A stretch of DNA of 64,000 nt from Methyloceanibacter superfactus (GTDB lineage: Bacteria; Pseudomonadota; Alphaproteobacteria; Rhizobiales; Methyloligellaceae): the NCBI RefSeq assembly GCF_001723305.1, contig NZ_LPWF01000016.1, forward strand, positions 180,576-244,575. The letters are read 5' to 3'. The notes below the pieces were generated by a model, which was not told where the DNA came from, did no database searches, and saw only the letters and a list, made by a program, of their open reading frames with translations. Every line of letters starts with the position of its first letter. Position 1 is the first letter of the stretch. This document shows positions 35,389 to 43,696 of this stretch, in pieces. A program made the position numbers and the translations under genes.

Positions 35389-36027
35389 TTACGGAACCTG
35401 CACGTCGACGGCGACGGCTTGTTTGATCTGTATCGTCACGCCGTCACCGGCCTTTAGCTGTTCGATCGCGACCGCCGGACCGACCTTCACGCGCCGGGAC
35501 AACCCGTTCTGGCCGGCCAAGGTGACGATGCGGGTATCGTATTCGACGGCCTCAATGGTCGTGTTGATGGTCACGACCTCTCCCACCGCGGCGCCGGGCT
35601 CGGCGCCCTTGGCTGCGACCGCCGCTCCAGCTTCGACGTCCACGGTGGCGGGAGGAGGCGCGTCCATGCCGCCTTCGGCATCTTCTTCAAGACCTTCCTC
35701 TTTGGTCATCGGCGGGCCGTCGGACGGAGCATCGGTGACGACGACGGAAATTTCCTCGAAGTAACTGGCGACGACATCGTCTCCGGCCTTGATCCGATCG
35801 AAGTTCCTCACCTTGGGTCCTGCCTTGATCACGACGGTGTTGCCCTGCGGACCCGTCAGGGTGATCAGGCGATCTTTTTTGTCGACCGCATCGACCGTCG
35901 CGGTGACTTGAATCAAGTCCGCCGTCGCGCCGTCGAACGCGATCGACTGCGCCATACTCGGAGAGGCGATAATTGCAGCGACCGCGAACGCGAGAGCACC
36001 GGATCTGGTCGCGAACAGAGTTTGCAT
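35389..36027 (-). CDS. Exported protein with two similar beta-rich repeats
   Basis: A 212-residue exported protein with a signal peptide (FAVAAIIASPSMAQS). Two copies of a roughly 60-residue beta unit flank an acidic Pro/Glu linker: the first carries VDAVDKKDRLITLTGPQGN and RNFDRIKAGDDV, the second IEAVEYDTRIVTLAGQNGL and AIEQLKAGDGV. These resemble OB-type or Cu-binding-like small beta repeats. AAGGAAA precedes the ATG at 36027. It sits between the two DUF1254 genes and the DUF2092 gene on the same strand. No named family is certain. Confidence 0.75.
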   Translation of the reverse strand: MQTLFATRSGALAFAVAAIIASPSMAQSIAFDGATADLIQVTATVDAVDKKDRLITLTGPQGNTVVIKAGPKVRNFDRIKAGDDVVASYFEEISVVVTDAPSDGPPMTKEEGLEEDAEGGMDAPPPATVDVEAGAAVAAKGAEPGAAVGEVVTINTTIEAVEYDTRIVTLAGQNGLSRRVKVGPAVAIEQLKAGDGVTIQIKQAVAVDVQVP

Positions 36028-36117
36028 CAGGGAGTTTCCTTCATTTTGCACGAGATTGTGGTGGCGCATTCGCTGAAGCCGCAGGAGGCTCGCGCTATTC
36101 GGCCTTTGGCGGGATGC

Positions 36118-37820
36118 CTAGTTCTTGTCCATCCGTTCCTCGATCTTCTTTTCGATCTTCTGGATCATCGTGCCGCCCGCCTTTTCGCCGCCGGCATCGA
36201 CAAGCTCGATCTCGCCTGGGCGCCAGCTCTTGTCGAAGAAGGACGGCAGCGGGCTGTAGAGGCGCAGGATTGTGAACCAGCCCTTCTTGGGGTCGGTTTG
36301 GATCCAGTTGCCGCGCTTCACGCCGTCGGGCTGCTCGGGACCGAAATAGACGGTCGTCGAGCCGTCGCCATCGGCTTCCGCGGCGGGCGAGGGGTAACTT
36401 TGACTGCCGGCGCGCGGATATTTCTGCGGCGTCTGCAGCATCGAGCGGGTCTGGTTGTCGTAGAGGGTGAAGGACCAGAACGCCTCTGCCGGAATGTCTT
36501 TGGGCAACGTCACTTTATACGTCTTGTCGCCGTCGAAGGGATTTCCATCCGCATCGAGAAAGCCCATCAGATACTGCGAGCCGACGCCCGGAATGCGCAT
36601 GATCATGCCCGGCGAGTCGAGTGTGTAGCCGTAGTAAAAGGCCGCGCGCGAATCGAGCGTGCGCGCACCCGTCGGCGGATACGGTTTGAACATGCCGTCC
36701 TTGAAGGCGGGCGGGGGCGTTTCGAAAAATGCACCACCCTCCCAAAGCATGCTGCCCCACTTCGACCCTTCGTAATACGCCCAGTCTGAGTGCTTCATCG
36801 CGTAGCGCCAGTTGAGCGACCGGCCGGTTGCCTGGCCGAAGGCGGCCGCCTCCGACAGAATCTTTTTCATCCGATCGCCCGGCTTGAAGTCCTTGCCGTG
36901 AACAATGCCGATGGCGGCAAGCTGACCGGCGAGCTCGACGTCGTAGCTCGTGGCCGGCTCGTTCTGGACGTTCTCGTTGATCATCTCGAAGAAGCCGAAA
37001 TCGCTCGGCGGGATCGTGTTGAACGACAGGTGGCTCGCCTCAATGAATTTCGTTTCGGGGATTTTCGGCTCGCCCGCGATGCGCACCGTTCCCTCAAGGG
37101 CCTGCGCAATGCTCGTGCCGAAGCTGCCCGGCTGGTAGGGATAGATCTTGAGGTTCTGCTTGACGTTGTCGATGGCCGGTTTCGGGTCGTTGTCGACGAG
37201 GTAGGCGCGCGCGGCATAGAGGGCGAGATTGGTCTTGGAATGGGCGATAAAGTAGCCGCCCTCGGGCAGCGGGCCGTCATAGCCGGGTCCTACGATCAGA
37301 TACTTGCCGCCGAGCCCGCGATCCGGTCCGGGACCGCCGATGTCGATGATCCAGGAGAACCACATATCGTTGATCGTGCCGACGGCGTTCGACGGCTGTT
37401 CGATCACCACCGGCCCATGGCTCAGATCGAGCGCTGTGAGGTAGTAGACCGTGTCGGCGTTGGCCGTCAGGAACAGCGAGTTCGAATCCATCAGCTCGGA
37501 GAAAATGGCGACGTCGCCGGGCTTGCGCCGATGGTTTCGAAGCCCTTGACCAATGCCAGCGCCGAGGCGCCGCGGAAGCTGTTGTTGTAGACGTTGAGTG
37601 CGCGTGTGAAGTCGAGTGTGTCGTAGACCTTCTTGGCCGTATCCACAGTCGGCGCACCGTCCTCGAACTCAAGCGTGCCCCGGCTGGTGTCGATCTTGTT
37701 CGGCGCGGAGAGAGAATCGACCGTCTCTTGAGAGACCTCGGCGAGGGCGGCGCCGAAGCTTGTGAGAGCGGTTCCCAAGGTCAGAGCCGTAGCAAGCGCG
37801 GCGAGTTGGATAGGCTTCAT
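36118..37820 (-). CDS. DUF1254/DUF1214 exported protein (frameshift)
   Basis: A second DUF1254 protein, about 567 codons. The signal peptide (ALATALTLGTALTSFGAALA) is in the first frame, which changes near 37517-37521. One missing G in CCCGG restores ASPGDVAIFSELMDSNSLFLTANADT, a family sequence. The span is one base short of a multiple of three. The remainder has IDIGGPGPDRGLGGKYLIVGP, MIMRIPGVGSQYLMGFLDADG and FWSFTLYDNQTRSMLQTPQKYPR, with a basic/acidic coiled tail (IEKKIEERMDKN). Length and sequence differ enough from the 32705 protein that the two are paralogues of separate branches. Probably intact. Confidence 0.88.
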
Positions 37821-37995
37821 CCATCTTCTCCAGATTGGGCATTTTCGTGTGCGAACACATGCTCTCGCCCGGCATCATCACGATCCAAGCGAGGCGGTCC
37901 CGGATGGCCCGGGTGAATTACATTTTGCCTTAGCAGGGAATTGCGACAACCTGAGGTCGCGACGTCGGGCCATCCGTGGTCGGCTTAAGTGGAGC

Positions 37996-38018
37996 AGCGA
38001 AGCCTTGCGGGCTTCGCT
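37996..38018 (-). terminator. Stop-overlapping hairpin, possible terminator
   Basis: AGCGAAGCC (37996-38004) and GGCTTCGCT (38010-38018) form a perfect 9-bp stem with a five-base loop, touching the stop codon of the small Cys-rich gene. No T run follows, so termination would be weak or factor-assisted; it could instead protect the transcript end. Confidence 0.45.
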
Positions 38019-38284
38019 TATTGGCCCCGCTTCTCAAGTTCGGCCTCCTCTTGCGGCGTGACCTCGCCGGCGTCTTCCAGGGCCTTGATGCACTGCGCGG
38101 AGAGCTCCTTGCCGTGCTGGCGCATGCAAAGTGCCAGCAACTGGCTGCCGATCCCGTCCTCGTTGCAGTACTGCCGATAATCATGGGCGCAGAACTGGGT
38201 TTCTTCCTGCGTGGGCTGGCCGGCGAAGGCCGCCGTGGACAGCATTCCAGACAAGGCTGCAATTACTAGAACTGATTTCGTCAT
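38018..38284 (-). CDS. Small exported Cys-rich repeat protein
   Basis: An 88-residue exported protein. The signal peptide covers about residues 1-22 (LVIAALSGMLSTAAFAG). The mature part has four Cys in FCAHDYRQYCNE and LALCMRQHGKELSAQC, resembling one cysteine-rich GLG1-type repeat found in bacterial secreted proteins, and ends in a Glu-rich tail. It lies downstream of the ion channel gene, and a putative AraC site stands about 80 bases before its start. Function unknown. Confidence 0.75.
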   Translation of the reverse strand: MTKSVLVIAALSGMLSTAAFAGQPTQEETQFCAHDYRQYCNEDGIGSQLLALCMRQHGKELSAQCIKALEDAGEVTPQEEAELEKRGQ

Positions 38285-38364
38285 GTGTTTCCCCCCTGGG
38301 TTGATGATGGCCCGGCATCCTGGCCAGCTGATAATTAGGAGGTCTTATTCGCCGCGATAGCAAC

Positions 38365-38386
38365 AAGTCTTGCCATTTGGCGCCAA
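38365..38386. promoter_or_regulatory. Putative AraC-regulator site, copy 1
   Basis: The 22 bases starting AAGTCTTGCCATTT differ at one position from those at 39309-39330 (G here, C there, before GCGCCAA). This copy lies about 80 bases upstream of the small Cys-rich gene at 38018. AraC-type regulators often bind direct repeats of such half-sites. The similarity on the minus strand extends a little further (GGCAAGACTT, then AATA). Confidence 0.45.
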
Positions 38387-38408
38387 TTGACGGCCGTGGA
38401 TGCCAGTT

Positions 38409-39092
38409 TTAAAGGCGTCCGCTGTCTTCCACCTCGAGCGTCACGAGGCGTGCCAGCAGCGTCGCCGGATAAAGCTGTCCGATCATGGCCTCCACAATGG
38501 TCAGGCTGCGCGCGATCGGGTGCAGCGCCGTGATATCGCCCGAACCGATGCCGGTCAGCGCTCCAAAGCTGAAATAAATCATGGTGTCGGCGAGGTTTGG
38601 GCTGTCCCTGACGACGAAGCCCGAGAATGCTGCGTCGTTCGCTAAGCCGATAAATGTATAGAGCGCGGCGAAGGCCAAGCCCATGGCGAGATAGAGCAGT
38701 ATGGCGCCCATGACGCGGTGATAGGTGACGCGCCCCGGACCGAAAACCGCGCGGCCCACCTCCAAAATGAGTGCCAGACTGATCAGCAGCCACGCCGTGG
38801 CGTCGAGATACACATCCAAGGTGGATGGCTGAAAATGCCGATGGATGGCGGCGATGGCAGCCATGAGAATGGCGACCATCAACGCCCACATGGCGAACCG
38901 TTTCCCAGACAGAATCAGAACCGCGCCCGCGACCAGGGCCACGAGCGCGAATCCCAATTCCTGAGCGCCTGGAATTTGCTCCGCACGAAGCGGCGCGAGA
39001 ACGAACATCAGCAGAGCGAGCAGCAGCGTGAGCGCCGTCAGAAGCGGGTCGCTCCAACGTTCTCGCAGACTGCTGAGTCTCGTCCCTGTCAT
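38409..39092 (-). CDS. Two-helix-pore potassium-channel-like protein with altered filter
   Basis: A 227-residue inner-membrane protein with five to six hydrophobic helices. The pore segment reads IYFSFGALTGIGSGDI, in the position where related channels of this type have the filter T-x-G-Y-G-D, and IARSLTIVEAMIGQLYPATLLARLV follows as the second pore helix. The fold is that of ion-channel family proteins, but the Tyr of GYG is replaced by Ser and the preceding Thr-Thr by Thr-Gly, so K+ selectivity is doubtful. It lies between the AraC gene and the small Cys-rich gene, in the same direction as the exported-protein cluster. Confidence 0.82.
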   Translation of the reverse strand: MTGTRLSSLRERWSDPLLTALTLLLALLMFVLAPLRAEQIPGAQELGFALVALVAGAVLILSGKRFAMWALMVAILMAAIAAIHRHFQPSTLDVYLDATAWLLISLALILEVGRAVFGPGRVTYHRVMGAILLYLAMGLAFAALYTFIGLANDAAFSGFVVRDSPNLADTMIYFSFGALTGIGSGDITALHPIARSLTIVEAMIGQLYPATLLARLVTLEVEDSGRL

Positions 39093-39110
39093 CCGGGCAG
39101 CATACGATCT

Positions 39111-39320
39111 TTAGTAAATGGCAGCCCGCCGAAATGAGCGGCGCGCCACGCCCGCGTAGGAGAGCGGCGTCAACGGCATACCGATGATGTCGATGAACAC
39201 GGCAACGTCTTCGCCCTTGGCCGGCATGTCGCCCTCGAGCACCTTGGAATACTCCTGGTTGAATGGCGGCGTGATATGCCCGGTGACGCTATTGGCTGTA
39301 CGCGCTATAAGTCTTGCCAT
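39111..39320 (-). CDS. Possible small protein with the YAGVARR tail motif
   Basis: A 69-codon frame ending in IIGMPLTPLSYAGVARRSFRR, closely matching the tail of the 71-residue protein at 34348. From ATG 39320 the N-terminus is read through the putative AraC site, so the true start may be ATG 39227 (38 residues, GAGGGC upstream). It lacks a signal peptide in that form. It may be a decayed paralogue or a short peptide. Low certainty that it is expressed. Confidence 0.4.
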   Translation of the reverse strand: MARLIARTANSVTGHITPPFNQEYSKVLEGDMPAKGEDVAVFIDIIGMPLTPLSYAGVARRSFRRAAIY

Positions 39321-39330
39321 TTCGCGCCAA
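39309..39330. promoter_or_regulatory. Putative AraC-regulator site, copy 2
   Basis: The 22-base sequence AAGTCTTGCCATTT followed by C and GCGCCAA matches the site at 38365 except for one base. It ends 15 bases before the AraC start codon and touches the AAAGGAGAG ribosome-binding site, a typical place for autorepression. The two copies are about 940 bases apart. Confidence 0.5.
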
Positions 39331-39344
39331 AGGAGAGTTGGCCA

Positions 39345-40310
39345 ATGTCGAGTGAAGCCTTCGCGCATAATCCAAGGACGCTGCTCCACATAGCGCCCTA
39401 TTTGCGAAGCCGCTCCGTCAATCCCATCGAGATCTTCAAGCGCGCCGGGCTGGCACCGTCGGCTCTGCTGGATGCGAACGGGTGGGTACCGCGCAATCTC
39501 TGCTTCCGTCTCGGTAACGAATTGTATGCCGCCACCGGCGAGCTGTTTCCCGGCGCCGCGGTCGGGCGGCGATTCAGGCTGGCCGATCTCGGGCCATGGG
39601 GCGAAGCGGTGTCCGGCGCGGCGACTCTCAGGCAGGCGTGCCACGCGGCCATAAACGGCATCGGTCTCATCCACAAAGGTACCGAAATGCGGTTGGTCGA
39701 GTCCAACGGCGTCGCCAAACTCAGTTTGGCGTTCGCCGGCCGGTCCAGCGCGGACCCCCGGCAGCACATCCACGGCGCGCTGGCGGTGTTACGCAGCGTG
39801 GCCTTGCTCGCCGGCGTGCCCGAAGCGATCGGTGTGCAATTCTCCGAACCTTATGGGCGGACGGTCGACCGGCTCGAGGAGGCGTTCGGGCCGTCGCTTC
39901 AGTTCGGTTGTGATTTCGATGCCATCGTGATCGATCGCGCGATCATGGATTCTAGCATGGCAGCACCGCATGCGACGTCAAATGGAGCGGATCCCATGCA
40001 GACCGCCGCCAATCTCTGCGCGCTGGTGAAGGAGATGTTGCCTTACGGTGGGGTGACGATAGAGCGGGTGGCGGCGTTGCTGCGCATGAGCACGCGAACA
40101 TTGCAGCGGCGGCTTCGCGACTGGGGCTTCGCGTTCGAGGAGATCGTCGACGACGTCAGGCGCGTCGAGGCGGCTCGCCGTGTCGTGACCGGTGACGGCT
40201 CGTCCATGGAAATCGCCTTCATGCTTGGATATTCGGATCAGGCGCACTTCATTCGGGCCTTCCGGCGCTGGACCGGGATGGCGCCACGCGATTACGCCCG
40301 CCGGGCCTAG
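39345..40310 (+). CDS. AraC-family transcriptional regulator
   Basis: A 321-residue regulator with an N-terminal ligand-binding domain (Arabinose_bd type; RSVNPIEIFKRAGL, LGPWGEAVSGAATLRQAC, LSLAFAGRSSADPRQ) and a C-terminal double helix-turn-helix (VTIERVAALLRMSTRTLQRRLRDWG, EIAFMLGYSDQAHFIRAFRRWTGMAPRDY). The AAAGGAGAG site decides ATG 39345. It is divergent from the channel and exported-protein genes, and two near-identical 22-bp sequences occur in this region. It is the natural candidate to control that cluster, with an unknown ligand. Confidence 0.88.
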   Translation: MSSEAFAHNPRTLLHIAPYLRSRSVNPIEIFKRAGLAPSALLDANGWVPRNLCFRLGNELYAATGELFPGAAVGRRFRLADLGPWGEAVSGAATLRQACHAAINGIGLIHKGTEMRLVESNGVAKLSLAFAGRSSADPRQHIHGALAVLRSVALLAGVPEAIGVQFSEPYGRTVDRLEEAFGPSLQFGCDFDAIVIDRAIMDSSMAAPHATSNGADPMQTAANLCALVKEMLPYGGVTIERVAALLRMSTRTLQRRLRDWGFAFEEIVDDVRRVEAARRVVTGDGSSMEIAFMLGYSDQAHFIRAFRRWTGMAPRDYARRA

Positions 40311-40436
40311 GCGCCGCTGGCACGCAAAGGCTGGCCGGGTCTGTAGTCCCGGATGCCCTATGGTCAATCCGCCACAAGCCCGGTAGCTTTGCGCGAAAAT
40401 GGCCGTGGGGGCCTGGCGCCTTTGGGGGGATGCCGC

Positions 40437-41769
40437 GTGGCTACGGATTTGGTTGACGGTGGGGCCGGTCCCGCACGCCCCATGGGCGGCTGCTGTTTCG
40501 TATCGAGGCGGTGCTGGTCGGCTTTCTGTGTTTCGCCTCGCCGGCGTTTCCGCGCCTGCTCCCGGTCCTCTTGGGCCTGCTCGGCATCGTCGCCGCGTTC
40601 CACGTGTTCGCCGCCGATGCGAAGCGGCCGTCGGCCTTGCTGCGCACGCCGGTCGGCATCGCGCTCGTCCTGTTCATCGTCTATCTCTTCGTCAATACGG
40701 CCTGGACCGGCAGCGGCGAATTCTCCAGGCCGCCGCCACCCTCGGGCTTGTGGTGGCGGGGTTCCTCATCGCCTCGTCCTTCCTGCTGGGCGACCCACGG
40801 GAGACGCGGGTGCTGGCCAAGTCGGCGTTGGCCGGCCTCGTGCTCGGGGTGGCGTTTCTGCTGCTCGAGCTGGTCTTTGACGAGCCGATCAAGCGCTACA
40901 TCGCCAACCATGTCATTCTGCTGTTCGATCTGGCGCCGAAGAAAGTGGTGATCGTCGACGGCGAGATCGTCGATGTGAAGGCCTCGGTGCTGAACCGCAA
41001 CGTCACCAGCCTCGTGCTCCTCCTGATCCCCGGATTGATGTTCACGTCTGCCTTGGCGGCGCGGACGAGGCGTCACGCGGTGCTCGCGGCGCTGGTCCTC
41101 GCGGCGGCCATCTGCGTGCTGATCTCCGAAAGCGGCACGTCGCTCGTCGCCTTTAGTCTCGGTGCGCTGGTGCTGGGCGCAAGCGCGCTGTCGCTAAAAG
41201 CCACGCGGGTGGGTCTGATGGTGGCGTGGACGATCGCCATGGTCTTCGCCGTGCCGCTGTCGGCGCTGCCCTACGATCTCGGCTGGAACCGTTGGACGTG
41301 GCTGCCGCCGGCGAGCGTGGCGGCACGCTTCTATATCTGGAAGCACATGGCCGACGAGGTCTGGAAGACCCCGATCATGGGCGTGGGCATTCGCGGCGCC
41401 CGCGGGCTCAAGCTGCAATTGCCGGCCGATCCCAAGATGCTGCGCGAGGCCAATCCGGTGGCCGACGGGCGGCGCGTGCCCCATCCGCACAATATCTTCC
41501 TGCAGATCTGGCTCGAACTCGGCGCTATCGGCGCGGCTCTGGCCCTCGGGCTAGGGCTGGTGGCCCTTTGGCAGATCGGCACCCTGCCGGCCTTGGTCCA
41601 GGCCGGCGCCAATGGGCTTTTCGCGGCGGGCGCGGCCGTCGGCGCCTCGGGCTTCGATCTGTGGCAGACATGGCTGTTCGCCTCCTACGTCTTCGCCTGG
41701 GCAGCGATTCTGTTGGCCAAGCGTCTTGCGGCAGTCGCGCTAAACGACCAGATGAGCCCGGGTGCTTAA
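40437..41769 (+). CDS. O-antigen ligase/polymerase-like membrane protein (frameshifts)
   Basis: A polytopic membrane protein of the Wzy_C/O-antigen ligase type, expected to join or polymerise cell-surface polysaccharide. Three frames are needed. The N-terminus (GTG 40437, ATDLVDGG) shifts near 40486 into LLFRIEAVLVGFLCFASPAFP, then near 40715-40727 into LQAAATLGLVVAGFL. The rest is continuous with about ten helices and the conserved loop PHPHNIFLQIWLELG. The span is two bases short of a multiple of three, which fits two single-base losses. The assignment rests mainly on the C-terminal half. Confidence 0.78.
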
Positions 41770-42047
41770 GACGGAGGGGCAATCGTCAGCTTTACGCACT
41801 TCTTCTCGCACTGCCGATACGTGTCCAGGGCGTAATCCTCGGTTAGCTGGGCTGCGTCGCAGGGGGGGCGAGGGATCGAGAAATCCGCACGGCACTCTTT
41901 GAGTTTGCTCTGCACACGGTCGGTCTTCGCTTTGTACGTTGCAATGCACGCCCGCTCGCAGACCATCCGAGCGCTCTCTGCGAAAGCAGGTCCGCTCGCG
42001 ACAGATGCGGCGAGTAACATTCCGATCAAATAGATATTGCGGTTCAC
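41766..42047 (-). CDS. Small exported Cys-containing protein
   Basis: A 93-residue exported protein with a GTG start seven bases after AGGAG. The signal peptide runs to about residue 23 (GMLLAASVASGPAFAE). The mature part has Cys in MVCERACIATY, LKECRADFS, PPCDAAQ and QCEKKCVK, an even-looking set suited to disulfides. It overlaps the end of the O-antigen-ligase-like gene by four bases, tail to tail. No family recognised. Confidence 0.65.
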   Translation of the reverse strand: MNRNIYLIGMLLAASVASGPAFAESARMVCERACIATYKAKTDRVQSKLKECRADFSIPRPPCDAAQLTEDYALDTYRQCEKKCVKLTIAPPS

Positions 42048-42403
42048 TTCGCTACTCCTGACCGACGGTTCGACCCCGGATCTTCCATTCGGGGCCCGCG
42101 GCTGGATAGCCGCGATGGCTTTGGGTGGAGCCGCGGTCCCGATCCGCGTCTTGGGGGTCTAGCATGTTCATTGGCTTTGAGTCGTCTTGCGTGTCTACGC
42201 GCCGGAAAGACGACGCTCTCGACCTCCGCTCGCTCTTTGACCGCACGCTGACGTGGGGCCTGGCAAGGCTTTCGGCCTGTCCGCGGTGGCTTTCCGAAAC
42301 CCGCTTTACCTGCCCCAGGAGCTTGTTAGATTAGTCACATAGGATCAATGCCGTAGCCGCTGGCTGGGCTCAAGAGACGCTGGCGGCTCTCGGCGAACGA
42401 GGT
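42048..42403. other. Intergenic region before ppx
   Basis: About 355 bases separate the small exported protein gene from ppx. No gene, repeat or RNA fold is supported. A frame from 42125 has rare-looking Ser/Arg/Trp-rich content and no ribosome-binding site, so it is not called. The ppx promoter should be here. Confidence 0.5.
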
Positions 42404-43696
42404 TTGACCATTGTGATAGGGCCGAGCGGCGATCCCCGCACGGCTGCCATAGTTTCGCGTGACGCCGACCCCATGCGAAGCGAGACAGGCGAGAGCGGTG
42501 CGCCGGTCCCGGTTGGGGCCAAGGCGCTCGCAGGCGCGCCGGTCAAAGGACCGGTCAGTGCGTTGGCCGACGGTGTCGCGAGGGCAGCCGAGGGTACAAA
42601 AGCGACGGGCGCGCTCGCGCGAGGTCCGGCTCATTCGGTATATGGCGCGCTCGACCTCGGCACCAATAACTGCCGGCTCCTCGTCGCCAAGCCGTCGCGC
42701 CGCGGCTTCGTCGTCATCGACGCGTTCTCCCGCATCATCCGCCTCGGCGAAGGCGTCCTCAGCTCCGGCAAGCTCTCCGACGCCGCCATGAAGCGCACGG
42801 TCGACGCGCTCAGGGTCTGTGCCGACAAGATGCGCCGGCGCGGGGTGACGCGCTCCCGGCTCATCGCCACCGAGGCGTGCCGAGTCGCCACCAACAGCGC
42901 CGAGTTCATGGACCGGGTGCAGAACGAGACCGGGCTCAAGCTCGAGATCGTCGGCCGGGAAACCGAGGCCAAGCTCGCGGTGTCGGGCTGTGCCTCGCTG
43001 CTCGACCGCAATTGCGACTGGGCGCTGGTGTTCGATATCGGCGGCGGCAGCTCCGAGCTGATCTGGCTCGACCTCAAGCGGCTCGGACGCGGACGGCGAA
43101 CGCTTCACGACCGCGCCGAGATACAGAATTGCGTCGCCGCGTGGACGTCTCTGCCCATCGGCGTCGTCAGTCTGGCCGAGCGCCACGGCGGCCGCGACGT
43201 GACGCCGGCCAATTACGAGGCCATGGTGGAAGACGTCATGGTGGCGCTGAGAGGCTTCGAGTCGCAGCATCGCTTCGGCGAGAGAGTCACCGAAGGCAGC
43301 GCGCATTTTCTCGGCACGTCCGGCACGGTCACCACGATCTCCGGCATTCATTTGAAGCTGCCGGCTTACGAGCGCTCGCGCGTCGATGGCTGCTGGCTCT
43401 CCGAGCGCGACGTGCGCACCGTCTCCAACGACCTCATCGCCATGAGCTATGCCGACCGCGTCGCGCAGCCCTGCATCGGTCATGAGCGCGCCGACCTCGT
43501 GTTGGCCGGCTGCGCCATTCTCGAAGCGCTCTTGCGCATGTGGCCCTGTGAGCGCCTGCGCGTCGCCGATCGCGGTTTGCGCGAGGGCATTCTCACCACG
43601 CTCATGGCCGAGGACGGTCACGAGCGCCGGTCCGCGCCGCGCCCGCAGCGGCGGCGCCGTAGGGGCGGGGGCCAGCCTCATCCCGGCCGCGGCTAG
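42404..43696 (+). CDS. ppx: Exopolyphosphatase/pppGpp phosphohydrolase family protein
   Basis: An actin-fold phosphatase of the Ppx/GppA family, degrading polyphosphate or pppGpp. The phosphate-1 loop YGALDLGTNNCRLLVA and phosphate-2 loop VFDIGGGSSELIW are present, as are EACRVATNS and LGTSGTVTTI. The first 80 residues are low-complexity Ala/Gly-rich and unconserved, so ATG 42473 is a plausible alternative start to TTG 42404. It is the first of the ppx, rlmE, guaB, rsmB, guaA backbone seen in Hyphomicrobiales, here separated from rlmE by an MFS gene on the other strand. Confidence 0.9.
   Translation: MTIVIGPSGDPRTAAIVSRDADPMRSETGESGAPVPVGAKALAGAPVKGPVSALADGVARAAEGTKATGALARGPAHSVYGALDLGTNNCRLLVAKPSRRGFVVIDAFSRIIRLGEGVLSSGKLSDAAMKRTVDALRVCADKMRRRGVTRSRLIATEACRVATNSAEFMDRVQNETGLKLEIVGRETEAKLAVSGCASLLDRNCDWALVFDIGGGSSELIWLDLKRLGRGRRTLHDRAEIQNCVAAWTSLPIGVVSLAERHGGRDVTPANYEAMVEDVMVALRGFESQHRFGERVTEGSAHFLGTSGTVTTISGIHLKLPAYERSRVDGCWLSERDVRTVSNDLIAMSYADRVAQPCIGHERADLVLAGCAILEALLRMWPCERLRVADRGLREGILTTLMAEDGHERRSAPRPQRRRRRGGGQPHPGRG

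Noticed and set aside
42335..43681. A 448-codon open frame opposite ppx
   Set aside because: Antisense to a clear Ppx/GppA protein whose catalytic loops are intact on the other strand.
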